From Hippophae tibetana (lineage: Eukaryota; Streptophyta; Magnoliopsida; Rosales; Elaeagnaceae): a DNA stretch of 64,000 nucleotides. A program made the translations under genes and the position numbers. How positions within the stretch are numbered: the stretch's first letter is position 1; each line of letters starts with the position of its first letter. Positions 46,816-59,388 of the stretch are shown here, piece by piece. The DNA is taken from assembly GCA_037013495.1 (NCBI GenBank), contig CM072806.1, forward strand, positions 27,282,001 to 27,346,000, in the 5' to 3' direction. Under the pieces are notes generated by a model that was not told the DNA's origin, did not search any database, and saw only the letters and a list, made by a program, of their open reading frames with translations.

Positions 46816-46917
46816 TCTAATGTGGAAATAGATTACAAATCACCTCTTGAAATTTAGAGGCGTCTTTTCCTCTACTAGTGTTTCTTCGTCTCTCTCTCTT
46901 AGTTCGGATCTTTCTCG

Positions 46918-46918
<1 letters not shown>

Positions 46919-46957
<39 letters not shown>
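46919..46957. repeat. (AT)n microsatellite
   Basis: About 19 TA or AT units after 'ctcgctc'. Confidence 0.9.
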
Positions 46958-46961
<4 letters not shown>

Positions 46962-47337
46962 TAAATATATAGAAAACAAAAAATATAGAGAAGAATTAAA
47001 AAGGGAAAGGATTTTTCGGTTAAAAACATACAATTTGGGTATCTCTTATTGTACAGAACAGAACGTTGTTACTACCGCCTCTCTTACTCTTTCCATCAGA
47101 CTTGAGAGGGATTACTTGGAGATCTAAAGGCTTCTAGTGATTACCAATGATTGTGTATCTCTGTAAGATCATAGAAATAGACCAAGGTAATTTAGAATTA
47201 AAGATTGAAAGTTCACTAGAGGATCATGGTAAATCTAGGATTTATGAATTACAGTATGGTTATGCATGAAAGAGACCCTATCAGTACTTTGAAAGTGTAA
47301 TTGTAGACATTCAAATACTCTGGATTATATGTATGTG

Positions 47338-47671
47338 TGTTAGGGTTATTTTGTAGAATTCTGCAAAAGAGAACGAGACAGAAAAGAGAGAAAAAAGAGT
47401 TGGGAAATTAAGGGATAATTAGGTTAATTTATTATTAACTTTATTCCAATCATTAGGGCTATATATAGCCTTACATTTGCATGATTAAAAAGAATAAAAG
47501 ATGCTAAGGAAATGGCTCCAAAAATACTAACCAACTCTGACACCTAATCATTTTCTCAGTGGTTCCCTTGTACCCATTTTTTGCCTTCCTGTGCTCAACT
47601 GCGCCCACCTTGTGCTGCATGTGCGCCAGTTTCTACGCATGAGTTCTTCTGATTCGATTCTTCACGTAACA
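47338..47671 (-). repeat. 3' LTR of Reina-like element
   Basis: Aligns with 52075-52406 along its full length, for instance 'cattagggctatatatagcc' at 47452 and 52188. Roughly a tenth of positions differ by eye. The word tatatatag is the likely TATA box. Confidence 0.93.
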
Positions 47672-48034
47672 TTACTCCCTCTCTTTTAGAATCCTTGTCC
47701 ACAAGGATGAAGTCAGGGTAGGACTTGGAAAAACACCATTCATTCTCCCAAGTAGCTACCTTGGTTGGAGCTCCCACCCATTTAACCAGAATTTAGGTTT
47801 TGGTTTATATCTACCCTTCTGAATCACTCGACGCTCTAGGATAGCTTCAGACTACGGCATGATTTTTGAGTGTTCTGAGATGGAAGGAAGTTAGGAAATG
47901 GTAGGGTTACGGGTTCCAACGTGCTTCTTTAACATGCTGACGTAAAACACATTATGTATTTGGGAGTTTAGAGGCAGAGCAAGTTTGTAGGCTACTAGGC
48001 CAATTTTATCAATAACTTCATAAGGTCCAAAGAA
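47672..48034 (-). pseudogene. Integrase C-terminus and chromodomain remnant (Reina-like)
   Basis: The open piece 47595-47777 has VATWENEWCFSKSYPDF, the second half of a chromodomain (ATWE core), and runs on into the LTR. Between 47780 and 48034 the minus strand reads, with shifts, text like IHNVFHVSMLKKH and EAILERRVIQKG, the GPY/F-to-chromodomain linker. In active chromoviruses this domain guides integration to particular chromatin. Confidence 0.8.
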
Positions 48035-48953
48035 TCATGGAGCAAGCTTCATGGAAGAGTGAAAAGCTATAGAGGTTTGTCGATAGGGTTGTATTTTCAA
48101 GTATACATAATCCCCTACCAGGAAGGAAAGCTCTCTTCTATGCTGATCGACTTGACACCTCATGTGATTTTGAGCTTGTGGAAGGTTGTGATGCAGCTCT
48201 TGTATGATGCTATCTCGATCATGCAGATACTCGTCTACAGTGGTAACCTTGGAGGTACCTGGTATGTAAGCCACCAACTGAGGGGGAGGAATCCCATAAA
48301 CTGCTTGAAATGGTGTATATTTAGTAGAGGAGTGTAGAGAGGTGTTATAGCTAAAATCACCCCACGGTAGCCACTTAACCCATTGTTTTGGTTGATCACG
48401 AGCAAAGCAACATAGATACTGTTCCAAGGTTTTCTTAATCGCCTCAGTCTGACCATCCGTTTGTGAATGGTAACTAGAGCTCAGGCTCAATTGAGTATCC
48501 TATAGTTTAAACAATGTTTGCCAGAATGAACTAATAAAACCTTGTCCCAATAATTGACTATCAAAGTCGGCATGCCATGTAACCTTACCACATTTGCCAC
48601 AAATACCTTGGCTACCATAGGTGCAATAAATGGATGTTTCATAGCTACAAAGTGAGCATACTTTATCAACCTGTCGACCACTACCAAAATGATTGTGTTT
48701 CCTTTGGAGAGGGTAACCTTTCTATGAAATCCATTGAGATCTCAGTCCATATTTGGGTAGGAATAGGCAAGGGTTGTAACAACCCGATTGGCTTCATGAA
48801 ATCCACCTTACACCGATGGCATACTTCACACTCACTCAGGAACTCTTTTATCTTTTGGTGCATGTTGGGCCAATACAAATTCATCTTAATTCTAGATAGG
48901 GTTTTGTGGAAATCAAAATTTCCTCTAATGGGTGATGAATGCCAATCCATCAA
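48035..48953 (-). pseudogene. Integrase remnant (Reina-like)
   Basis: 48681-48953 has the zinc-binding end (YWPNMHQKIKEFLSECEVCH; one His of HHCC is replaced) and ISMDFIERLP with the first catalytic Asp. 48487-48687 has VVVDRLIKYAHFV but then IVNYWDKVLL, where the family has VSDRDxxF, so the second catalytic Asp is lost. 48035-48490 has SSYHSQTDGQTEAIKKTLEQYL (catalytic Glu kept) and the downstream WLPWGDFSYNTSLHSSTKYTP block. Confidence 0.88.
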
Positions 48954-49085
48954 TATTTTAGGTATTAAGAATGATGTAGAGCTTAGGTATACCTTGTTCC
49001 CCTTGAACCAAACTTCATCTCATTGGCATATTTGAGGACCTCCTACAAATGAGCCTTTGCCTCTCAGTCTCTCATAAAAAACATC

Positions 49086-49901
49086 TTATGTGACTTCTTG
49101 TTGGAGGATGGGCCGCCATTCTGACTGGGATTGGGAGATAGCTAGGAATTGGAATTCTGTTACTCTGGATAAAGAATCAGCCCTTTGGTTCTCAATTCCC
49201 TTTTGGTATTCAATCGTATAGTCATAGCCTATGAGTTTAGGCAGCCAACGTGCCTGTGTTAGGGTGGTGATTCTTTGCTCCAATAAATATTTGAGGCTTC
49301 TTTGATCAGTACCTACTGTGAAGTGTCTTCCCAACAAATAGGGACGCCATATGCGGATATCTTTTACCATAGCCAATATTTCCTTCTCATAGATGGATAA
49401 TGCTAAAGCTGATCCTTTGAGGGTAGCACTAAAGTAAGCCATTGGCCTCTTTTCTTGGCTAAGAATGGCCCCCAGGCCAATGCCACTGACATTACACTCA
49501 ACCATAAATCGTTGTGAGAAATTAAGCAACCGTAGGATAGGAGGTGAGGTAAGGGCTCTCTTTAGTTGTTGGAAGGTTTTTGCAGCTGCTTCATTCCAAT
49601 GGAACCCATCTTTACCCAGTAGTTGAGTTAGGGTGCAACCATTCCTCCAAAATCTTGAATGAACTTTATGTAGTAACCTGCTAATCCTAGAAAACCTCTC
49701 ACGCCTTTTTCTGAGGTTGGTGTGGGCCATTCAATGACAGCTCGAATCTTGGCTGGATCCACTCAGACCCTTTGTTCTGAAATAAGGTGGCCTAAGTATT
49801 CCACCTGTGCTATACCCAACTGACATTTAGACTCTTTAGTAAAATAGGTTGTGAGTAGTTAACAATTGTAAGACAGATTGTAAATGTGAGATGTGATCCT
49901 T
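49086..49901 (-). pseudogene. RNase H remnant (Reina-like)
   Basis: The 214-codon frame at 49086-49730 covers the RT connection (FHWNEAAAKTFQQLKRAL) and RNase H. MVECNVSGIGLGAILSQ has Asn in place of the first catalytic Asp (family TDASxxGxGAVL). The Glu in YEKEILAMVKDIRIWRPYL, the Asp in GTDQRSLKYL and the Asp in RADSLSR are kept. Positions 49731-49901 hold RT thumb text in another frame. Confidence 0.9.
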
Positions 49902-50627
49902 TCATGACCTGGAATACACCAATATGTCATCAAAGAAAACTAAGACAAACTTCATGAGGAATGGTCGGAATATATCATTCATAAGACTTTGGAAAATGGC
50001 TAGGGCATTAGTTAGTCTAAAAGGCATTAACAAAAACTCATAGTGGCCTTCATGAGTTTTGAATGTTGTTTTATGGGTATCATCTTTATGAACCTTAATC
50101 TGATGATAACCTGATCTTAGGTCTAGCTTGGAGTAAACCTTGGCGCCATGAAGCTTATCTAACAATTCATCAATGACAGGTATAGGGTACTTATCTTTTA
50201 TAGTAATGGTGTTCAGCGCTCGGTAGTCGATACAAAACCTCCAAGTTCCATCAGCCTTCTTAACAAGCAACATCGGTGAAGAGAAAAGACTATTACTTGG
50301 CTTTATTAGTTAGGACCTTAAAAGTTCTTGTACCATCTTTTCTATCTCATTTTTTTGATAATATGGGTAGTAGTATGGTCTCACATTCACTGGTCTCGAG
50401 CTAGGTTGCAAGGGAATTCTATGATCCTGCATCCTTGCAATAGGTAAACAAGTGGATGGGTCAAATATCTTAGGGAATTTATCCAATAGTTTCCTTATTT
50501 CAGGATGATAGGTTAGAGGAGAATTCTTATGGCTACCAGTGGGTCTTATTTGGAGGAGCAGCCTTGTCCCCTGTAGACTATTGCATTCCTTGCTAGTTAG
50601 GGCAGACATATTGGATTTTCCCAAGCC
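49902..50627 (-). pseudogene. Reverse transcriptase remnant (Reina-like)
   Basis: 49902-50273 has [33 protein letters not shown] and [13 protein letters not shown]; the catalytic FDD is intact. 50310-50624 has the upstream RT entrance (RMQDHRIPLQPSSRPVNVRP and the YYYPYYQKNEIEKMV block). A stop and frame change between the two inactivate it. Confidence 0.92.
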
Positions 50628-52050
50628 TTAGAGAGTATGGGAGTTTCCTTCTGTGTGGAAGGTTAAGGTAAGCTTCTTGTAATCCATCTGGATAGGCCCT
50701 AGGGTCTCCAACCACTGAACCCCTAACACCAGTTGGCAAGCTGCCACTGGTAGCATATAGTAGTCAGTCACCACTGGATAACCCTGAATATTGAGAGTGA
50801 GATTGCAGCATTTCCCCACACATTTTAATTTCTCATGGTTGGTTACCATTACTTCCAATCTCTTACTTTTTTCTATAGGTAGGTTGAAGTGAGAGACTAT
50901 GTCTTGATCTATGAAGTTATGGTTACTACTTCCATCCATTGGTACTAATATACTTTTATTTCTCAATTTTCCCATAACACGTATGGTTTGAGCATGTTCA
51001 GTACCTAATATAGCATGGAAGGAGATTTCAAGTAACAGTTCATGGTAGTCTTCCTCTAGTGTGAGATTTTCACATTTAGCTACATCCTCTTGGTTCCAAT
51101 CTTCCATCATAAATAGATGTGGTTGAGTGCAGCGATGGCTCGCCACAAATTTTTCTTCACAGTAGTAGCACAATCTCTTTTCTCGTCTTTCTTGTGCCTC
51201 TTGGCTAGTCAACTTTTGGAAGGTTACTGGTTGAGCTATATTAACACGCTGAGTAGGTGCTGGTCCTAGTAGCCCCACTGTAGTGTTGATTGCTTGTTTA
51301 GATTGAGTTGTTTGAAAAGCATAAGGAGTGTTCGTTGTAGATTTCTTTTGTAAGATGTTCCTTTCCTCAATCAATCTAGCTACCCCAATGGCATCAACTA
51401 GTGTTTTTGGCTTTTGATTTTGACGTCGATCTGAATGTCATCCCTTAGCCCGGCGATGAAACATCCAATGAGAAATTCCTCTGGTAATCCATCCACGCAA
51501 TGAGACAAATTTCAAAGGATTCTTGGTAAGTGGCCACGCTCGCGGTGTGCTTAAGGCGCGTTAAGGCTTCTGAAGGATTCTCATAGTTAGTGGGTCCAAA
51601 TCTCAGTTAAGCAGCCTTAGTGAATTCCTCCCAGGTGAGTGGTCCATGGAATTTTGTGAGCCACCGGTACCATTGCAACGCAATGCCCTCCAGATGGAAG
51701 AAGGCTAGCTACACTCGTTGATCTTGAGCATTGTTCGTAAATTCAAAGTACTGCTAAACTTTATAAATCCACTCAGTAGGATCTTCTCTTGCAAACCTTG
51801 GAAATGATAATTTTAGATTAGGCAACGGGTTTTCATTAGTTGATTGAGAGGTGTGGGGGTGTGAATGTATAGTTTCATATCGGGCACAAGAATTGTCTTT
51901 TGGTGGGTTTCGAGTAGCGCATAGGGCTTGCACCTCTGTAAGAAGGGTTTGCATGGTGCTTCTGAATCGGTTGAATTCAATTTCATGGCATGTTAGAGTC
52001 TCCGAGACATCATTACGAAACTCAACATTCGATTTACCCCAAGTATCCAT
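50628..52050 (-). pseudogene. Gag, zinc knuckle and protease remnant (Reina-like)
   Basis: Gag would start at the Met at 52050 (MDTWGKSNVEF); the piece 51754-52122 runs to a stop after PTEWIYKV. The middle of Gag (WYRWLTKFHGPLTWEEF near 51650) is in broken frames. 50628-51374 carries a CYYCEEKFVASHRC knuckle at about residue 69 and protease text MDGSSNHNFID, where family members have D-[SG]-G-S-[ST]-HNF. The active-site Gly is therefore shifted or lost. Confidence 0.88.
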
Positions 52051-52060
52051 ACCAATCACC

Positions 52061-52073
52061 GGCTTTGATACCA
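52061..52073 (-). other. Primer-binding site of Reina-like element
   Basis: Minus strand TGGTATCAAAGCC, one base after the 5' LTR; initiator-Met-tRNA type. Confidence 0.9.
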
Positions 52074-52074
52074 C

Positions 52075-52406
52075 TGTTATGGTTATTTTGCAGAATTCTG
52101 GAAAAGAGAACGAGAGAGACAAGAGAGAAAGAGAGCTGGGAAACCACGGGATAATTGGGTTAATTTCTTCTTAATTTTATTCCAATCATTAGGGCTATAT
52201 ATAGCCTTATATTTGCGTGATTAAATGGAAGAAAAACACTAAGGAAATGGCTCCAAAAATGCTAACCAACTTTGACACCTAACCGTTTTCTCAGTGGTTC
52301 TCTTGCGCCTGTTTTGCGCCTTCCTGCTCTCAGCTGCGCCCAGTGTGTGCTGCATGTGCCCCAACTGCTACGTGCAAGTTCGTCTGATTTGATTCTTCGC
52401 GTAACA
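52075..52406 (-). repeat. 5' LTR of Reina-like element
   Basis: Partner of 47338-47671; the outer end gcgtaaca is followed by the atgtg TSD. Confidence 0.93.
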
Positions 52407-52411
52407 ATGTG

Positions 52412-54962
52412 ATATTAGTGATGTCACAGGTGAATAAGCTTATTAAACTATACAAAAAGTTTAGAGGAATGATAAAAAAGACTGGAAAGCTTCAGGGAAC
52501 GACCAGACCTTTGAAGTTATCCCTCTTCTCTCGTGTTTCTTATAATTATTGTTTGCTTATTTATATTATTTAGTTTTGTTTCTATTGATCTTATCATTTA
52601 GAAAAGATACTTAGGTCGAATGAAGGGTGATTAGTTTGTATCATAATGTAATGCACGCTTAGTTTAATTTTCACAGGGCCAAAGCTTATTAAGAAACATC
52701 ACACATATTTTGCACAATGGTGAACATTGTATTGCTAAGTAGGTACTTTCAGTATTAATTATGTATGTTGATGAAACATAACATGTAGCTAAGGTTTATT
52801 TTGACAATTAATCTTGTATATATATATACTAATTTTTATTTTGTAACTTATCGACAACCCTGCTGCCTATTTTTTTGCTGGTTTAGATTTTGGATGTTGT
52901 TATAAATGCAAGAAGCTGGCAACAAATAATAGCGAGAATGTTATTGGTTGCAAATTAACCTACCTTGTCGGTTTTTTTTTTTTTTTTAAAACCCACTAGG
53001 TATGTAAAACTTCTCTTATCAGTTATTATAAAAAACCGACTAAGTATGTAATACTTTTCTTGTAAGTTACATAAAAAAACCGATTAGGTTGTAAGCACTT
53101 TTATTGTCAGTTATTTATTTATTTATTAAAAATCGAAAAGATAGGTGTTCCTAGTTAATTTTCATCAATTAGACTTGATATTTCTCTTTGCTTGGTATTT
53201 TGTATGTCTGTGAAATAAATGTGATAAATTAATTTTTATAATATATGTGCATTATTTATCACAGGTGATATGTTAAGAACTAAGGAAAAACTCCTTCAAA
53301 AATTCAGAGAGAGTATGATGTGAATAGTCATTATATATGTCTAATATTTTACTTTTTATTTTTCACAATTGGTAAAATAAAACCCCTTATACTAGGAATG
53401 ATTTCGATGTGTTTTGGATTGAATTGTTATCATTTATTGAATAGAGATAATAATAACTATTGAAACTAATTACGTGGATTTTGATTTTAATTACTAACCT
53501 CAAGCTTTTGTGCTCATATAAGGTATGTTGGAAAGCAATAGACAATATGTAAAATCCAGAGCTTTTTTGCTTAAATTTTGACAATTGCAGGTATAGCTTT
53601 GTAGGATAATTGATCAGGTATTTATGTTAATAAAATTGAATGCTTGATTATATTTCTAACAAAAGTTTACTCGCGCGCTTGCTTTGACATATGATAACAT
53701 ATTAATTATACTATTTGTGCATTTTGATAGTCTCGAGCTTTGCATATGATTTACTCTCATCTACCATCGATCTGTACTCAAAGGTGCTGCTTCTCAGGTA
53801 AAAAATAGTTTCATGGATTGGATAACTATTAATGCACGACACCTTATTAGTATTAAAAAAATATGCAAAGTAGAAAATCTTTCATTAGGTCTAGGAGGTG
53901 ATCCGTAGCAGTAGTGGAAGCAAAAAATCTATTTGTAAGGACGTTGAGACATCTGTTATATAAGTTTTTTGTTTTAAGGCACCAACAAATGAAGTATTTT
54001 TTAATGTCTTTCTAACGCTTAAGTATTAATTTAGTTGTTTTTATGAATTTCATGTTAAGATACTATTCTATACATTTTTATTTGTTAAACCATGTAATTG
54101 TATCATATACATTTTATGTTTGTTTGTCATTTTTTTTTTAATAAATGAAGTATATACATCATTAAAAGTTTCTAATTTTTAGTTTCAAGTATTTTTTTTT
54201 TCCCATACCATGCAAGACAATTGAAAGTTGATAGCATGAGTGGAAAGATGTCACTTATTTAACTAGAAGTTCAAATTATCTCATTTGTACTCTCGGAGTA
54301 TGTATTCACAACTAGCAGGTGCCAATGTTACTTTTGTAGCATCTCATCTACGTTGGATATGCCCTTTAACGTTTTTGGTCTCAAAATTGTTTACTCTTAT
54401 ACATAATTTTTTAAATATTGTTGCAAGCATTTTTAGAACTTAGAAGATTGATTTTATTTAGTATTGTAGCATTTATTTTCTCACTTTTAATTTAATTGTG
54501 GCTCTAATACAATCGGGTGTAGTGATTACGTAGATGTATCTCAATTTTAGTTTATCTTTGTATTTTTTTTTATATTAGAGACTTTGTTGATAAATTTTAA
54601 ATGAAAATGATTTTCTAAACAATTTTTGTCATCGGAGTCAACTGTATGTTTTTGTCGAAAAACTTTGTCAAGGAAAAAGAGTTTCTACAATTTATTTTGT
54701 TGAAATATATTTTCTTCCACAATCTTTTTGTCAAGAAATGCACTCTCTTCGTCAAAATATTTTATCAGAGAAAATACTTCTTTGACAAATATTTTATCGA
54801 AAAAAATAATTTTGCTAATGAATATTGATTTTGTTAAGAAAACATTTCTAATAATGGGATGACTGTTTCGATAAAAAATTCATCGAGGAAAAGTTTTTGG
54901 CAACAAATATAACTGTTTTTTCGACGAAATGGTTTTCATTGAAAACAATTTCTCTTGTACTG
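52412..54962. mobile_element. Non-coding region with possible CACTA (En/Spm) 3' end
   Basis: 54630-54962 contains repeated words gtcgaaaa, gtcaagaa, atcgaaaa and acgaaat of a type common in CACTA subterminal regions. It ends ttgaaaacaatttctcttgt then actg; CACTA elements end ...TTGTAGTG, so one base is off. A set of ccgac-containing repeats lies at 52964-53118. No matching CACTA... left terminus and no transposase was found, so this is only a candidate. Confidence 0.3.
52964..53118. repeat. Three tandem ~44-bp repeats with ccgac core
   Basis: Units start at about 52987, 53030 and 53073 and read 'accgactaagtatgtaatac' then 'ttttcttgtaagttacat' with variation. The first is preceded by an inverted 'cttgtcggttttttt'. 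They resemble subterminal repeats of a DNA transposon. Confidence 0.6.
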
Positions 54963-57249
54963 TGTTTAGTGTTTAGTGTTTATGGTTTATGATTTAAAAT
55001 TTAAAATTTATGTGTTAATAATCAATAAAAAAACACTATTACTAAAAAAATTTCTTCTGGTTTATAATGTTTCTTTTAATTATTAATTTTTTTATTTTTA
55101 TCTATTTTTTTCTTTAACTATAAATAGCATCTATATTAGTCATGATCATACAAGTACGGATGTTTCTTGGTCTGTATCACTTACTCTTTCTTGTTTATTG
55201 TATTTTGGTTTGACATTGATTCATTCTTGATAATTGGAAATAAATTTATTTAAGAAATCAGGTGTGCGATTTTTTTATATTCTTGTAACTTTTCTTTGGT
55301 TTTATTTTATTTTTTTACATGCAATTTTAATTTTCTCGTTGTCGATTCATTCTTGTTCATTGTTTTTTCAATTTTTGTGCTCATTAATTTCACAATTGAG
55401 AAGCTCCCAAAGGAGAAGAAACATGAGAATAAATTAGCAATAGCTTTATAGAAGATAGATGACTATAATTACCTTTGACTCTCGATGTTGCTCTCTCGAG
55501 TACATTATCAAATATTATTTTGTGTAGTGCAGACATTAAATAACATTATAAACGTTGTACATAACTATATTTACGCTATGTTTTGATATTAATCATATCG
55601 TATTTACTTGTTAGAATTTTTTTTGAAATTTTTGTTGTTGTAGTATCTATTAATACTAAAAAATATGAAAACTTTTAAGAATAAAATTTTTTTTAACTAA
55701 ATTTTTTTTATCTATTGCTAGTTAAAAATTATCAAATATATATAATTTAACAATTAATACGTTATTTTTGAGTTAATTTAATCAATACGTATTTATAGGT
55801 TTCAATACGATTTTTGTGTTGCTATCTTGCTTTGCTTTCACATTGTCCGCAAATGTCCGCCAACATGTATATATTTTTAAAGAATAAAAAATTAATCATA
55901 AATTTTAGAATCAATGAAAGATTCATGTTAATTAAAAGTATATATGGATATAAAAGATAGATAGATAATATTATTAATAACATCCTTAAATTTTAAAACT
56001 GTTATTTACATGTAACATATATTTTTTCTAGTAAGTTAAAAAAATAAGTATGACACAAATTTATATTTTATTTGTAGTATTGATGTTAATCGATTGAGGT
56101 AGTTGGCAATACTCAAATTATTTTTTGTAGGTAAAATTTTAGGAAGATAATTGGTAAAATTATTTATAAAAGATATATTTATCAAAAGATAATTAGTATA
56201 ATATTATTTTAAAAAATCATAATTAAAATATATATATTTTTAAATATAATTATTATTTTATATTATTTTTTATTTTTTAAAAATATAAATTACTTAGCTA
56301 ATAAGTTTTACATTCCAATTCATTTAAAATTAAAACTTAGCTAACAAAAGATTCAGATAAAAATGAGTTTAATTCACTTATTTAACACCTGCACCAATTC
56401 AAAAAAGTAAAATAAATATAGCATAAATTGTTATAGGTCCACTAATACAGATATACAATCCACGTTTAAACATCAATTATTATATCCACGTGAGTGAGTT
56501 TGCGCTAAATACATACAGAATTACTAGAAATAGTAAAATAATCGCATCATATCTTAAAAAAAAAAAAACAATGATACTGTTTTTAAAATCATTGAGGGTC
56601 ATAATTCTCTTAAAAAAAAAAGTGCTAGTTTTGCGAAGGACTCTAGCCTCACTCCAAAGGGCAACTTGTATAGGTGACATGCTCAGATTTCCATATGTTT
56701 TTTCTATAATATGAATTTTATATATTTTTAATTTTGTTATCTTTAAAAAAATTGTATTTTAAAGACATATTTATTAAGTCAATCTTTAAAAGTCAACTTA
56801 ATAAAAAACCAAATTCAGAATTTCATTAGGAAACTAACATCATAATCAAATTAGCTAGCAAATTTTGGAATATTCTAACTATATATATGATGAACAGTTT
56901 TGATTATTAAATTCTATAAGAAACGCTATCAATTAAGAGGTTTTTGGCCAAATTAACAAAATTGAAAAGTAAAGAAAAAAAAATTTACTTCTAAAATTTT
57001 AAAAATTTAAGAACTAAATTATATTATTTAAAATATTAGAGAATATAAACCTATACATAAATTTAATTAAAGTTTTTGAACCAATTAAATATATACTATA
57101 ATTTTACTCGAGCATTAGTTTGACAAATATTATGCAAATTTATAAATTATACAAAATTAATTCAAGTGGCAAATAAAACATCAAAAATATATGTATTGAT
57201 TGCATTTGTACGTGAAATTTGAGATTAAATTATACATTATACACATCAA
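54963..57249. other. Unassigned AT-rich stretch
   Basis: No gene recognised. Open frames at 55234-55437, 56480-56680 and 56490-56714 lack known motifs and overlap one another on opposite strands. T-rich and A-rich runs are frequent. Confidence 0.4.
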
Positions 57250-57304
57250 TAAATAGATACATAGATACATAAATACATAAATACATAAATACATACATAC
57301 ATTA
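57250..57304. repeat. Tetranucleotide microsatellite (ATAC/ATAA/ATAG)n
   Basis: About thirteen imperfect 4-bp units: agat-acat, aaat-acat, then acat-acat. Confidence 0.9.
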
Positions 57305-57890
57305 TTAAATTTGATGATTACATCAAATGAAGTAATAAAGTAATAAAGCCAATTCTATAACATCAAAGAAGAGAAACTATCAAAGACAGCTATTCATCAT
57401 TGTAGATTATCCATCCAAGCTTGTTCGGATCCTACTCTTTTGAATACAACACAACTTACACACCCATGACTAAGATCTAAGTGGATTTATGCTATTGAAC
57501 CACAAGCACTTATCGTATCCTAATTACTCCGGTTAGGCTCAAAAAACCATCCACAAAAATTCAGCTAACTAAAAGTCTGTCTATGCACAATAACTACACT
57601 AAATCAATAAACTTCACAAGTAAAAATTAATAACAAATCCGACAGAAACCTCAAAAATCATGGAAATCCTCTCAACACCTGAACAAACATATCAGTTTCT
57701 GCAAAGTAGAAAATCTCAGCAATGCGATTCAACAATTTCATGTCGAGTACTTCACCGACCATCCAATTCTCTCAATGCAAACTGAGAAGAGCTGTATGAC
57801 TCCACGAACAACAAGAGGCTAGCAGAACACCCAACATAAAATCCAGTGAAATTTGTTCCAAAATATTAGCCATTTTTTCATTGTACTACA
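57305..57890. other. Unassigned stretch left of solo LTR
   Basis: More balanced base composition than the surroundings but no open frame longer than ~40 codons. The last five bases, ctaca (57886-57890), form a near TSD with ctacg at 59389-59393. Confidence 0.4.
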
Positions 57891-59388
57891 TGATAACTCT
57901 ATAAAAATAGAGACATTAATGCACTTTTTTACTTAATATTTACTTGTTTTATTTAATAAATAATATTTTTATGGCCAAAAAATTAAAATATAAACATTTA
58001 ATGAAAAATGGTGAAAATATAATTTTATGGGATTTTTATGGATTTTTTATTAATTTTTAACGTATAACTAATCAGAAGCTACCACGCGGCATGCCACACA
58101 AGCAAAAGAGCTGACTCGGCAAGCCACGCGGCATGCCACACAAGCAAAAGAGCTGACTCGGCAAGCCACGCGGACGCCACGCAAACACGAAGAGCGAATC
58201 ACGTCGCACCGCTTGTGAGGAGAATGAAACACGCACCACGTGTCAGCACGGCGTTCAATTCGAGTTTGAAAATTAGTCAACACGTCATGCCATGTGTCAC
58301 CATGTCATTGCTCTATGTGTTCCACCCGTGTGCCACATGTCACACTATGGTTGGCTAAAACTGTCAATTTCGCTTGTTTTGATCGTAACCCTTGATCTGA
58401 AGCTGATCAGACGGTTCAGATCACACCTGAGCTTTATTTAAGCCCCTAATCACTACATAAATCCTAATGAGCCTCAATTAGCATAATTTTGGTCAGTTTT
58501 TAGAGTTAAAAAGAGAGAAAAATACAGAAAAATACAGAAAAATTCAAAAAATGACACAATTTTGGTAAAGATTTAAGAGAAAATTAATCCTACAATTCAA
58601 GAGATTGATTGTATTTCTTTTTCTAATATTTTCTTTATCAATCTTATGTCTTTCTTTATAAAAAAATATTATCTTTATGAACACAGTTATGTGTAATTAA
58701 TTTATTAATCTAGGGATCTTATGAACCCAATTTTTACCATGTGAAGATATAAAATTTTATCACAATTATAATTATAATTTAATTATATTATTTAATATAA
58801 TTTTTATACTATTAATTATTTGGCCAACAATTTATCTATAGAGACAATTAAATAAATTTGAGAGAATTATTTAATTGTTTTTCTTGATTAAATAACATGC
58901 GTAGTTTCTAGGCAAAGATGTATGATTCTTATGTATGTGATCTATAATTGATGAACTTAATGAGTAGTATGCAATTTGATTAACATAAGAGTGTGATCAA
59001 ATTAATTACTATATGGTGTGTAGTTTACTTGAAAGAGAAATACATCCTAAGTTAGACTCAATTGATCATTTAATTAATTAATAATTATATTGGAAGGATT
59101 TTAACGATTTACATGTTTAGAAAATTAGGAGATGAAGTATTCTTAGATATTTTCTCATATATCTTTTTAGTCACAAAATCTGATTTAATTAATTATTACT
59201 ATTTAATTTTAGTTATTTTAATTTTACTTTATTAAAATATAAAAACACCCATTTTTATTATTTTTAGTTTTAAAAATTAATTTATAATAAAATAATCTAC
59301 ATAGGAACTATCTTTTTTTATCATTATCTTATTTGTTGCTATACATATACTTGCGTATTCATTCTGAACACTTCGTGTATGGTGATCA
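57891..59388 (+). mobile_element. Solo LTR of Tat/Athila-like Gypsy family, copy B
   Basis: 1498 bp, beginning TGATAACTCTATAAAAATAG and ending gtatggtgatca, flanked by ctaca and ctacg (4 of 5). No PBS follows it and no second LTR lies nearby, so it is a solo LTR from recombination between the LTRs of a full element. It matches copy A (124-1589, opposite orientation) through most of 58540-59388. The 71-codon minus-strand open frame 58068-58283 lies in its GC-rich U3 tandem repeat and is not a gene. Confidence 0.82.
58081..58186. repeat. 42-bp tandem duplication in U3 of solo LTR
   Basis: Two copies (58081-58122 and 58123-58164, one mismatch) of a unit running gccacgcggcatgccacaca then agcaaaagagctgactcggc, and a partial third to about 58186. 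Confidence 0.93.

Larger units (their letters stand above)
46079..47332 (+). mobile_element. 3' LTR of Copia element 3 (right end uncertain)
   Basis: Begins tgttggaattaatttcaatt directly after the purine tract. It contains a 60-bp tandem array (46367-46815) and an (AT)n run (46919-46957). The 3' boundary cannot be fixed because no second copy is present; the Reina-like element at 47338 may have landed in it or just beyond it. Confidence 0.6.
47338..52406 (-). mobile_element. Gypsy chromovirus, Reina-like, full structure but mutated
   Basis: LTRs 47338-47671 (334 bp) and 52075-52406 (332 bp) have TGTTA...TAACA ends. Perfect TSDs atgtg lie at 47333-47337 and 52407-52411. The PBS TGGTATCAAAGCC is at 52073-52061 and a purine tract, AAAAGAGAGGGAGTAA, at 47672-47687. 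Minus-strand coding order is Gag, zinc knuckle, protease, RT, RNase H, integrase, chromodomain, the Gypsy order. Short LTRs, a 5-kb length and a C-terminal chromodomain fit the Reina lineage. Every domain is carried by separate frames broken by stops. Confidence 0.93.

Noticed and set aside
53700..53830. Possible captured exon ending ...gctgcttctcag before gtaaaa
   Set aside because: A donor-like site and a short open stretch are present, but no recognisable protein or matching neighbouring exons.
58068..58283. 71-codon Cys/Arg-rich minus-strand frame
   Set aside because: Made by the 42-bp tandem repeat in the solo LTR U3; the repeated VACRV text reflects DNA repetition only.
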